This document shows, one piece after another, positions 5,567 to 12,316 of a stretch of DNA of 12,316 nt. The position numbers and the translations under genes are program-made. Below the pieces are notes generated by a model. That model worked only from the letters and a program-made list of their open reading frames with translations, made no database searches and was not told the DNA's origin. Source of the stretch: Bifidobacteriaceae bacterium (GTDB taxonomy: Bacteria; Actinomycetota; Actinomycetes; Actinomycetales; WQXJ01); NCBI GenBank assembly GCA_031278075.1, contig JAITLE010000238.1, positions 1-12,316 on the forward strand, written 5' to 3'. Positions within the stretch are counted from its first letter, which is position 1, and each line of letters starts with the position of its first letter.

Positions 5567-5703
5567 CGTTGTACATGTATAAGACGGCGTTCGCTTACGG
5601 CAACTACGGATACGGGTCGTCCATCGCCCTCCTGCTGTCGGTGTTCTGCCTGGCGGTGACCGTGGTCATCTTCCGCGGGACGCGAAAGGACCTCACGACG
5701 TGA
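5560..5703 (+). pseudogene. Displaced C-terminal part of the MalF/UgpA-type permease
   Basis: Read in the frame of 5560, this gives PLTLYMYKTAFAYGNYGYGS, a membrane helix (about 5626-5676: IALLLSVFCLAVTVVIF) and the basic end RGTRKDLTT, stopping at TGA 5701-5703. It is the standard carboxy end of MalF/UgpA-type permeases and joins the preceding segment after NQTT by a one-base shift. It has no start codon or ribosome binding site of its own suited to separate expression. Its stop codon overlaps the GTG of the next permease (GTGA), the coupling expected of an intact gene, which argues that the shift is recent or an error. Confidence 0.85.
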
Positions 5704-6650
5704 GCGCCCCGACCCGACCGCCGGCCGGCCCGGCAGCCACCGCGCCCGGAGCCCCGCCACCCGCAGCCACGCCCGAAGCTCAGCCGCCTGCCGCCGGCCG
5801 CCGCAGGCGGCCGGCCCGCCACTGGCGCAAGTGGCCACTCGTCCTCGCCACAGCGATCCTTCTGGTCATCGAGATCTACCCCTTGATCTGGCTCCTGCTC
5901 GGCTCGCTCAAGACCCAACAGGAGTTCATGAACCGCCCAACCTGGGCGCTGCCCCAGGACTGGACCAACTTCGACAACTATCGTGAGGCCTGGGACAGCG
6001 GTGTCGCCCGCAACCTGCTCAACTCGGTGATGGCGGTGTTCCCGTCCCTCGCGATCATCGTCGTCTTCGGCACGGCCGCCGGATTCGCCCTCGAGGTGAT
6101 GGTCTTCAAGGGACGCGGCGCCCTCCTGCTCGTGTTCCTCGCGGGCATCATGATCCCGTCGCAGATGATTCTGCTGCCGCTGTTCTCGGCGTATTTCAAG
6201 ACCCACTTGACCGGCACTGTCTGGCCGCTCATCTTGACCTACTCGGCCACGGGACTGCCCTTGACCGTCTTCATGATGGCCACCTATTTCCGCGCCGTGC
6301 CCAGGGAGCTGTTCGAGGCGGCCACCATCGATGGCGCCTCCGCCCTCAGATCCTTCAGATCAGTCGCCTTCCCAATGATGACGAACGCCATATTCACGGT
6401 GGGTCTGGTCCAGTTCTTCTTCCTCTGGAACGACCTGCTTTTCGCGATGACGTTCACATCCGGCGCCGGCCATGCCGAACTCGCCACAGTCCAGGTGGGG
6501 CTGCTCAACTTCCAGGGCCGCTTCGGCGCCGTGCAATACGGCCCGACCATGGCCGCGATCTGCGTCAACGTGCTCATAACGCTAGTCCTTTACCTGTTCT
6601 TGAACCAGCGGGTTATGAAAGGCATGGCCGCCGGAGCGGTCAAAGGCTGA
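5700..6650 (+). CDS. Sugar ABC transporter permease, MalG/UgpE type
   Basis: This 316-residue inner-membrane permease starts at GTG 5700, overlapping the previous stop as GTGA, with AAGGA about 10 bases upstream. Residues 1-45 are an unusually long Pro/Ala-rich, then Arg-rich cytoplasmic tail. Membrane segments follow at about 47-67, 108-133, 141-163, 176-196, 228-248 and 283-302. The EAA loop (EAATIDGASALRSFRSVAFP, residues 206-225) is complete with the conserved Gly. The FLWNDLLFAMTF segment and the end QRVMKGMAAGAVKG are typical of the MalG side of the pair. It would form the channel with the upstream permease. No ATPase gene lies in the window, so a shared MsmK-type ATPase is expected elsewhere. 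Confidence 0.94.
   Translation: MSAPTRPPAGPAATAPGAPPPAATPEAQPPAAGRRRRPARHWRKWPLVLATAILLVIEIYPLIWLLLGSLKTQQEFMNRPTWALPQDWTNFDNYREAWDSGVARNLLNSVMAVFPSLAIIVVFGTAAGFALEVMVFKGRGALLLVFLAGIMIPSQMILLPLFSAYFKTHLTGTVWPLILTYSATGLPLTVFMMATYFRAVPRELFEAATIDGASALRSFRSVAFPMMTNAIFTVGLVQFFFLWNDLLFAMTFTSGAGHAELATVQVGLLNFQGRFGAVQYGPTMAAICVNVLITLVLYLFLNQRVMKGMAAGAVKG
5783..5811 (+). repeat. GC-rich inverted repeat within the MalG-type N-terminal coding region
   Basis: GCCGCCTGC (5783-5791) and GCAGGCGGC (5803-5811) are exact reverse complements over an 11-base loop. They encode part of the Pro/Ala-to-Arg tail of the permease. This may be a by-product of biased codon use in a low-complexity segment. Confidence 0.45.
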
Positions 6651-6674
6651 CAAAGGAAGGATAGCTGAGCCCAA

Positions 6675-9470
6675 ATGCGCGCGACCTCGCTGAAGATTGA
6701 GTACGGCTCGGTTCATCTGGGCCTCGGCGAACCGAGCCCGCGCTTGAGTTGGATCGCCCAGGGCGAGGCCGGCCGGCCCCAACGCGCCTACGAGATAGCC
6801 GCCAGGATCGGCCCGACCCAGCGCACCACCGGCCGCGTCGAGAGCGGCGAGGCGGCCTGGGTGGATTGGCCCTTCGCGCCGCTGACCTCCCGCCAAGCCT
6901 TCGCCTGGCGGGTTCGCTTGTGGGACGGCGCGGACGCGCCGGGCCCTTGGTCCGCCTGGCGGTCCGGCGAGGTCGGCCTGTTGGCCGAGTCGGATTGGTC
7001 CGCCGATTGGGCAGTCATCGACCGACGCCCGCCGACCCTCGACGAGCCGGACGGGATCGGGCCCGCGTATCTGGCGCGAGCAGAATTCCAATTGCCGCCT
7101 GGCGCCACTGACGTCCGCCTGCACATAACCGCGCACGGCGTGTTCGAGGCTGAGATCAACGGCACACCCGTGACGGATGAGGTGCTGGCGCCGGGGTGGA
7201 GCGACTATCGCCACAGGATCGTTTACCGCACCTTCGACATCTCTGATTTGGTCGCGCCCGGGATGAACGCCATCGGCGTGACGATCGCGGACGGCTGGTA
7301 TCGCGGCCGGTTGGGCTTCAACGGCGGCGTCCAAAACACCTATGGCTCGGATCTCGCGGTCTTGGCGCAGGTCGAGGCCTTGGCCGAGGATGGGACGCCG
7401 CTCACTCCCCTGGGACGGGGAGCGGTGTGGCGCGCCGCGCCGAGCCATGTCACCCACGCCGCGCTTTACGAAGGCGAGAGCTGGCTGTGGAGCGGGCGCG
7501 CCGAGGGCTGGTCGCTGCCCGGCTTCGACGACTCCAGTTGGCGCAAAGCCGAGTCGACGCCCGTCGAGGATTCCCCCGGACGGCCGGTGGCGGCACGTTT
7601 GGCGCCGATGCGCGTCACCGCCCACTTGCCGCCGATCGCCCGCGAGGAGATGCCCGACGGGCGCGTCCGTTTCGACTTCGGCCAGAACCTCGCGGGCCGC
7701 GTGAGCCTGAAGATCACTTCCACTGGCCCGGCCGAGGTGCGGATCCGCCACGCCGAAGTCTTAGAGGACGGCGAGCTCGCGACCCGTCCGTTACGTCGCG
7801 CGGTCGCCCAGGACAAGGTCTCATTGTCCGATGCCGGCCAGCTCACGTTCGCGCCCCGTTTCACCGTCCACGGCTTCCGCTACGCGGAAGCCACCGTTTC
7901 CGGCGCCCCAGTCGAATTGGAAGATGTCGTGGCGCAGGCCGTCCACACCGATTTCGAACGCACCGGCTGGTTCGCCTGCTCACATGACGGCCTCAACCAG
8001 TTGCACCAGAACACGGTTTGGTCGATGCGGTCGAATTTCGGGTCGCTTCCCACCGATTGCCCCCAACGCGACGAACGGCTCGGTTGGACGGGCGACATCC
8101 AGGTCTTCGCCCCGGCCGCCAGTTACCTGTTCGATTGTTCCGGCTTGCTGGCGAATTGGCTCGACGATTTGGCCCTAGCCCAATCCGACCTCGGCACGGT
8201 CCCGAACTTTGTCCCATGGCTCGAATTGGGGTTCCCGTTGGGACCCACCGCGGCCTGGGGGGACGCCGCGGTGGTGGTCCCGTGGACGCTCTACGAACGC
8301 ACCGGCGACCGCCGGCTGCTGGAACGCCAGTTCCCGTCGATGAAAGCCTGGGCGGAACAAATCCTCGGCCTGGTCGACGCGCGGGGCCTGTGGGCCAGCG
8401 ACCCCCAGCTCGGCGACTGGTTGGACCCCGGAGCGCCCCCCGATTCGCCCGATCTGGCCCGCACGGACCGGTTCCTCATCGCGTCCGCCTATATGGTGCG
8501 TTCGGCCAGGTTGGCAGCTCAGGCCGCCCGGGTTCTCGGTCTGACGGACGCCGCTGCGAGCCTGGGAGCGGCCGCCGAACGGGCCGCGGCCGCCCTCAGA
8601 CGGGAGTGGGTCGCGCCATCCGGTCGCGTGGTCTCGGACACGCCGACCGGCTTGACGCTCGCCCTCGCCTTCGACTTGCTGGGCGATCGCGAACAAGAGG
8701 CGGTCGCCGGGCGCCGCCTCGCCCAGCTGGTCCGCGAGGGCGACCACCTGATCCAGACCGGGTTCGTCGGCACGCCCCTGATTTGCGACGCCCTCGCCAA
8801 GGCCGGCTTCCCGGACGACGTCTACCACCTGCTGGAACGCGAGGAGTGTCCCAGCTGGCTGTATCCCATCACGATGGGGGCGACAACCATCTGGGAACGA
8901 TGGGACTCGATGCTCCCGGACGGCAGCGTCAACCCCGGAGAGATGACCAGTTTCAACCACTACGCGCTCGGCTCGGTGGTCGACTTCCTGCACCGCAAGG
9001 TCGGGGGCTTGGCGCCGCTCGCCCCCGGATACCGCAAAGTCGAGATCGCGCCCATCCTCGGCGGCGGCCTCGAATGGGCCCGCACCAGCCACAAGACTCC
9101 TCACGGTGTGGCGGCCGTGGCCTGGCGCCGGGTCGGCGGCGATTTCCAGCTGTCGGCCGAGCTGCCGAGCGGCGTGGCCGCGTCGGTCGCCCTGCCCGGC
9201 GTGAGCGAACGCCGCGAACTCGCCGGCCCGGGCCACTTCGAGTTGTCTGGACGATGCCGTCCGGCCGACCAAGACCCGGAGCGCCCAGTCCACCCCCACC
9301 CGGCCGTGCTGCGTGGCATCCCTGTCGCGGAACCGACCCCGGACTCGGCCGCAGCCTTCGCGCCGGCGCCACCGCACGGCATCGCGCGTCCCCCACAGGG
9401 CGGCCAACCGCCGCCCGCTGAGACTGGCGGACCTCGGCGGGCGGCGTCCACCGGCGGCCACCATCCCTGA
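6675..9470 (+). CDS. GH78 alpha-L-rhamnosidase, cytosolic
   Basis: This 931-residue protein hydrolyses terminal alpha-L-rhamnose from glycosides. There is no signal peptide, so it acts in the cytosol on imported substrate. Domains: N-terminal beta-sandwich about 1-105 (PRLSWIAQG), rhamnosidase N domain about 130-300 (AEINGTPVTDEVLAPGWSDY), a second beta domain to about 420, the (alpha/alpha)6 catalytic barrel about 430-770, and a C-terminal beta domain to about 859. The family signature PTDCPQRDERLGWTGD gives D461, E467 (expected general acid), W471 and D474; TTIWERWDS gives E741 (expected general base), and H762 is in SFNHYALG. These match the acid/base pair known from characterised actinobacterial GH78 enzymes. 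Residues 860-931 are an odd Pro/Arg/His-rich tail beyond the usual end. The start is ATG 6675, 24 bases after the permease stop, with AAGGAAGG rather far upstream (about 15 bases). Confidence 0.96.
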   Translation: MRATSLKIEYGSVHLGLGEPSPRLSWIAQGEAGRPQRAYEIAARIGPTQRTTGRVESGEAAWVDWPFAPLTSRQAFAWRVRLWDGADAPGPWSAWRSGEVGLLAESDWSADWAVIDRRPPTLDEPDGIGPAYLARAEFQLPPGATDVRLHITAHGVFEAEINGTPVTDEVLAPGWSDYRHRIVYRTFDISDLVAPGMNAIGVTIADGWYRGRLGFNGGVQNTYGSDLAVLAQVEALAEDGTPLTPLGRGAVWRAAPSHVTHAALYEGESWLWSGRAEGWSLPGFDDSSWRKAESTPVEDSPGRPVAARLAPMRVTAHLPPIAREEMPDGRVRFDFGQNLAGRVSLKITSTGPAEVRIRHAEVLEDGELATRPLRRAVAQDKVSLSDAGQLTFAPRFTVHGFRYAEATVSGAPVELEDVVAQAVHTDFERTGWFACSHDGLNQLHQNTVWSMRSNFGSLPTDCPQRDERLGWTGDIQVFAPAASYLFDCSGLLANWLDDLALAQSDLGTVPNFVPWLELGFPLGPTAAWGDAAVVVPWTLYERTGDRRLLERQFPSMKAWAEQILGLVDARGLWASDPQLGDWLDPGAPPDSPDLARTDRFLIASAYMVRSARLAAQAARVLGLTDAAASLGAAAERAAAALRREWVAPSGRVVSDTPTGLTLALAFDLLGDREQEAVAGRRLAQLVREGDHLIQTGFVGTPLICDALAKAGFPDDVYHLLEREECPSWLYPITMGATTIWERWDSMLPDGSVNPGEMTSFNHYALGSVVDFLHRKVGGLAPLAPGYRKVEIAPILGGGLEWARTSHKTPHGVAAVAWRRVGGDFQLSAELPSGVAASVALPGVSERRELAGPGHFELSGRCRPADQDPERPVHPHPAVLRGIPVAEPTPDSAAAFAPAPPHGIARPPQGGQPPPAETGGPRRAASTGGHHP

Positions 9471-9500
9471 TCCGTCTTTTCGATCAAACAACAACAACCC

Positions 9501-9506
9501 AAAGGA
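9501..9506 (+). promoter_or_regulatory. Ribosome binding site and A/C-rich leader of the GH3 gene
   Basis: AAAGGA lies 8 bases before ATG 9515. The preceding stretch from 9485 is ACAACAAC-like and unstructured, in contrast with the GC-rich surroundings. It should give an open initiation region. No separate promoter or terminator is evident in the 44-base gap, so co-transcription with the rhamnosidase gene is likely. Confidence 0.7.
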
Positions 9507-9514
9507 ACGGAAAA

Positions 9515-12235
9515 ATGACTCGAATTCGAAGACTGGCGTTGCCGCTGGCGGCGGCGATCGCTCTCGCGGGAGCGGTCAGCCTAGGCAGCACGCCCGAAAC
9601 CACGCTCGCCGATGAGCCCGACCTCGCTCTCTGCCCCTGGATGGACACGTCCAAGACGGCCGCTGAGCGGGCTGAGCTGCTTCTCGACGCCTCGTCTGAC
9701 GATCAGATCATGCGCTGGCTGAACGAGCAGGCGGCGTCCACGCCGAGCCAGACCTCGTGGAGCGGGAGCGTCATTTACGCGGAAGCCATGGCCTGCACGC
9801 CGCAGGTGGTCTACACCGACGGGCCGGACGTGGTCCGCCACGCCGGCGCGACCCTCTACCCGGCGCCGATCTCGCTGGCCGCCTCGTGGGACACCGCGTT
9901 GTCGACCGCCAAAGGCGCGGCCTTCGCCTGGGAGAGCTACGAGATGGGCTACAACGGCATATGGGCGCCCGGTCTGCATTCCGGGCGCGTGGCCCTGTCC
10001 GGGCGCACGCCTGAATATCTCGGCGAGGATTCACTGCTCGGCGGGGCTATGGCGGCCGCCCAACTCCAGGGCATGAACACCGCGCCCGTCGTCAACGGCG
10101 TCAAGCATTATGTCGCCAACGAGCAGGAGGCGAATCGCAGCTCTTCCAGCTCGAATATCTCGGAGCGGGCGCTCCACGAGGTCTACTCGCTGCCATTCGA
10201 GATCGCCATCAAAGACGGCGACCCGAACGGGGTGATGTGCTCCTACAACCAGATCAACGGCGCCTGGGCCTGCGAGAATCCGATCCTGAACGAGATCTTG
10301 AAAGAAGACATCGGCTTCGACGGCTTTGTCGTCTCTGATTTCGGGGCCGTCCACTCGACCGTGCCATCCCTGGTGAACGGTCTCGACATGGAGCTGAACA
10401 GGCCGAACTACTTCTCTCCGGCGAACCTCCAGGCCGCGTTGAACGCGAGCGAGATCACCGCGGAGCAGATTCGCGAAGCCGCCTTCCGTGTGGTCAAGGA
10501 ATACATCGAGGCTGGCGTGTTCGACACACCGTTGCCGGCCACGCCCAGCACAGACGTCTCAACAGCCGAGAACAAGGCGATAGCCCGCCAGATGGCTGAA
10601 GAAGGCTCGGTGTTGCTCAAGAACCAGGGCGCCGTCTTGCCTTTGGGCTCTGCTTCAGGCCTCAAGGTCGCCGTGATCGGCGGCGTGGCCGGCACGGAAG
10701 ACGAGTGGGTGGACCGTGGCGTGGAACTCGAAGAAGTGCAAGTGTCTAGTCCGTGGGGCCCGCCCACAACGCAGTGGGCCCTGCCCTTCTCGAACGCGCT
10801 CGACGCCTGCTCCTTGTCCGGAACCGACTGCTCGGCCATGATCTCGCCGTTGGCCTCGATCACCGGTCGCGTCGAATCGGCTGGCGGCCAGGTCACCTAC
10901 GCCGGCGGCCACGATCTCGAAGAGGCCAAGGCCGTCGCCGCGGCCGCGGATGTGGTCGTCGTGTTCGGCTACCTCGCGATGAGCGAGTTCGCCGACCCGG
11001 CGTCCCTCTCCTTGGACGATGAAGGCGACGCCCTCATCGCCGCCGTGTCCGAGGTCGCGTCCAAGACCGTGGTGGTGCTCGAGACCGGCTCCGCCACCGA
11101 CATGCCTTGGTTGGCCGATGTCGACGCGGTGGTCCAGGCCTGGTATCCCGGCGAACAGGCCGGTCCCGCGCTGACCGCTCTGCTCTGGGGCGACGTCAAC
11201 TTCAGCGGCAAGCTGCCGATGACGTACCCGACGTCGATCGCCGAATCGCCCACGTCCACCACCGAGCAGTTCCCCGGCGTCGACCCGGAGACCGGGCAGG
11301 CCTGCACCAGCAGCGGTGGTTGGGGCGCTCCCAGCACGATCTGCCAGATCAACTACACCGAGGATTTGGCGGTCGGCTACAAGTGGTACGACGAGAACGA
11401 CGTCGACCCGCTGTTCGAGTTCGGTCACGGGTTGTCCTACACCGAGTTCTCCTACACCAACCTGTCAGTCGATGTCGCGCCCGACTACGCCGCCGGAACC
11501 GCCCAGTTGACCGTCTCATTCGACGTCACCAACACGGGCGCCGTCTCCGGATCCGAGGTCGCCCAGCTGTACCTGACGTTGCCGGAAGCCTCCGACACGC
11601 CCGGCAAACGGCTCACAGCGTTCGAGCGGGTGGCGGATCTGGCCCCGGACGAGACGCGACGTGTCACGCTGACGGTCGACTCGGCATCGTCCGACCACCC
11701 GTTCTCAGTTTGGGACGTGGACGATGACGTGTGGGCGCTCGTCGCCGGCGAGTACACCCTCGCGGTGGGCGCGTCCTCACGCGACATCCGGCTCGACAGC
11801 GCCTTCGCGCTCTCGCTGACCGCGCCCGACAAGGCGGACCTGCAGACCACCGTCGACGAGGTGTCCAGCGTCGACGCGGCCGACTACACGCCCGCCAGCT
11901 GGGCCGCGTTCGCGGCGGCGTTGGCCGCGGCCGACGCCGTGCTCGACGACCCCAACGCGACCGAGGCCGAAGTCGAGGCGGCCCTGGCCGCCCTCCAGGC
12001 CGCCTATGCCGCTTTGGAGGCGGCGCCTGCCGCGCCGCCGAGCTCCAGCGGCGAGCCCAGTGGGACCCCCTCCGGGGGCAGCTCGACGGGCGGGTCCGAT
12101 TCAGGCGAGTTGCCAGTCACCGGCTCGAACTCCGGGCGGGGCCTCGTCCTAGGCCTCGCGTTGCTCCTGGCGGGCGCCGGACTGGTCGCCTGGACTCGGG
12201 TCCGGGCCGCCAAGTCCGCGGCCGGCGCCGCGTGA
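9515..12235 (+). CDS. Cell-wall-anchored GH3 beta-glycosidase with FIVAR domain and LPVTG signal
   Basis: This 906-residue secreted enzyme has a Sec signal peptide at about 1-32 (RIRR then a hydrophobic stretch). The GH3 N-domain follows, with GRTPEYLGED, substrate-side K197-H198 in KHYVANEQE, and nucleophile D275 in FVVSDFGAVH. The GH3 C-domain (about 350-630) includes E491 in AMSEFADPASLSL, the likely acid/base, and PGEQAGPALTALLWG. Next come a Fn3-like domain (about 646-768), a FIVAR domain (about 772-836), a Ser/Gly/Pro linker, LPVTG (866-870), a membrane helix and a short basic tail. Sortase would cut LPVT-G and join it to peptidoglycan, so it works at the cell surface. Most relatives act on beta-glucosides or beta-xylosides; the exact sugar cannot be told. 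Following a cytosolic rhamnosidase and sugar importer, it probably trims the substrate before uptake. Confidence 0.95.
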   Translation: MTRIRRLALPLAAAIALAGAVSLGSTPETTLADEPDLALCPWMDTSKTAAERAELLLDASSDDQIMRWLNEQAASTPSQTSWSGSVIYAEAMACTPQVVYTDGPDVVRHAGATLYPAPISLAASWDTALSTAKGAAFAWESYEMGYNGIWAPGLHSGRVALSGRTPEYLGEDSLLGGAMAAAQLQGMNTAPVVNGVKHYVANEQEANRSSSSSNISERALHEVYSLPFEIAIKDGDPNGVMCSYNQINGAWACENPILNEILKEDIGFDGFVVSDFGAVHSTVPSLVNGLDMELNRPNYFSPANLQAALNASEITAEQIREAAFRVVKEYIEAGVFDTPLPATPSTDVSTAENKAIARQMAEEGSVLLKNQGAVLPLGSASGLKVAVIGGVAGTEDEWVDRGVELEEVQVSSPWGPPTTQWALPFSNALDACSLSGTDCSAMISPLASITGRVESAGGQVTYAGGHDLEEAKAVAAAADVVVVFGYLAMSEFADPASLSLDDEGDALIAAVSEVASKTVVVLETGSATDMPWLADVDAVVQAWYPGEQAGPALTALLWGDVNFSGKLPMTYPTSIAESPTSTTEQFPGVDPETGQACTSSGGWGAPSTICQINYTEDLAVGYKWYDENDVDPLFEFGHGLSYTEFSYTNLSVDVAPDYAAGTAQLTVSFDVTNTGAVSGSEVAQLYLTLPEASDTPGKRLTAFERVADLAPDETRRVTLTVDSASSDHPFSVWDVDDDVWALVAGEYTLAVGASSRDIRLDSAFALSLTAPDKADLQTTVDEVSSVDAADYTPASWAAFAAALAAADAVLDDPNATEAEVEAALAALQAAYAALEAAPAAPPSSSGEPSGTPSGGSSTGGSDSGELPVTGSNSGRGLVLGLALLLAGAGLVAWTRVRAAKSAAGAA

Positions 12236-12255
12236 CCGGCTGAGCCGTCCACCGC

Positions 12256-12316
12256 CCCCGCGGGCGGGCTGGATCAGGCTGTCGCAGCAGCCGGCCTGGT
12301 CCAGCCCACCGCGGGG
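12256..12316 (+). terminator. Long GC-rich hairpin after the GH3 gene, probable operon end
   Basis: The inner stem GGGCTGGATCAGGC (12266-12279) pairs with GCCTGGTCCAGCCC (12294-12307) over 14 bp with a single G:U, around a 14-base loop. An outer stem CCCCGCGG (12256-12263) pairs with CCGCGGGG (12309-12316) after a small internal loop. It starts 20 bases after the GH3 stop codon. A T-run would lie beyond the window edge if present, so intrinsic termination is likely but not shown. Confidence 0.6.

Noticed and set aside
6582..7751. Long minus-strand frame of 389 residues
   Set aside because: It is a shadow of the GH78 coding strand created by GC-biased third positions. It has no domain and no start signal.
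8175..9497. Long minus-strand frame of 440 residues
   Set aside because: It is antisense to the rhamnosidase catalytic domain, with composition typical of a shadow frame.

Overview
The window is GC-rich DNA from a Gram-positive actinobacterium. The evidence is strongly G/C-biased codon third positions, GTG starts, a cell-wall sortase signal (LPVTG) at the end of a FIVAR-bearing surface enzyme, and recombinase, HNH and DUF1016 sequences of actinobacterial type. Genus cannot be read from the sequence alone.

Left third (1-2776): a worn accessory region. It holds the C-terminal helix-turn-helix of a serine-recombinase-like protein cut by the window edge, three direct repeats phased at exactly 22 bp, an N-terminally truncated and frameshifted HNH/DUF1524 nuclease remnant, an apparently intact DUF1016/PD-(D/E)XK nuclease (YhcG family) on the minus strand, and a frameshifted fragment of a superfamily II helicase. 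The region ends at the 3' side of a tRNA-Ala(GGC) gene with encoded CCA (2777-2852, minus), a classic integration point. The most economical reading is a decayed genomic island at a tRNA.

Middle (2853-3338): a gene-free control region. Its last 270 bases carry two good LacI/GalR-family-type near-palindromes and one weaker one. The last good one lies just ahead of the transporter genes.

Right two thirds (3339-12235): one co-directional glycoside-use locus. In order it contains a lipoprotein sugar-binding protein, a MalF/UgpA-type permease (broken by a one-base frameshift before its last membrane helix), a MalG/UgpE-type permease, a cytosolic GH78 alpha-L-rhamnosidase, and a secreted GH3 beta-glycosidase fixed to the cell wall through LPVTG. 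No ABC ATPase and no regulator lie in the window, so a shared MsmK-type ATPase and a LacI-family regulator are expected elsewhere.

Inferred working model: the wall-bound GH3 trims a rhamnose-containing plant-type glycoside outside the cell, the binding protein and permeases import the rhamnosylated product, and the GH78 enzyme releases rhamnose inside. Individual families are well known. The less ordinary points are the split between compartments, the permease frameshift, a five-codon ORF overlapping the permease start, paired GC hairpins after the binding-protein gene, a 72-residue extra tail on the rhamnosidase, and a perfect 12-bp inverted repeat inside the DUF1016 gene. I see no CRISPR array, rRNA or complete insertion sequence, and no convincing wholly new system.
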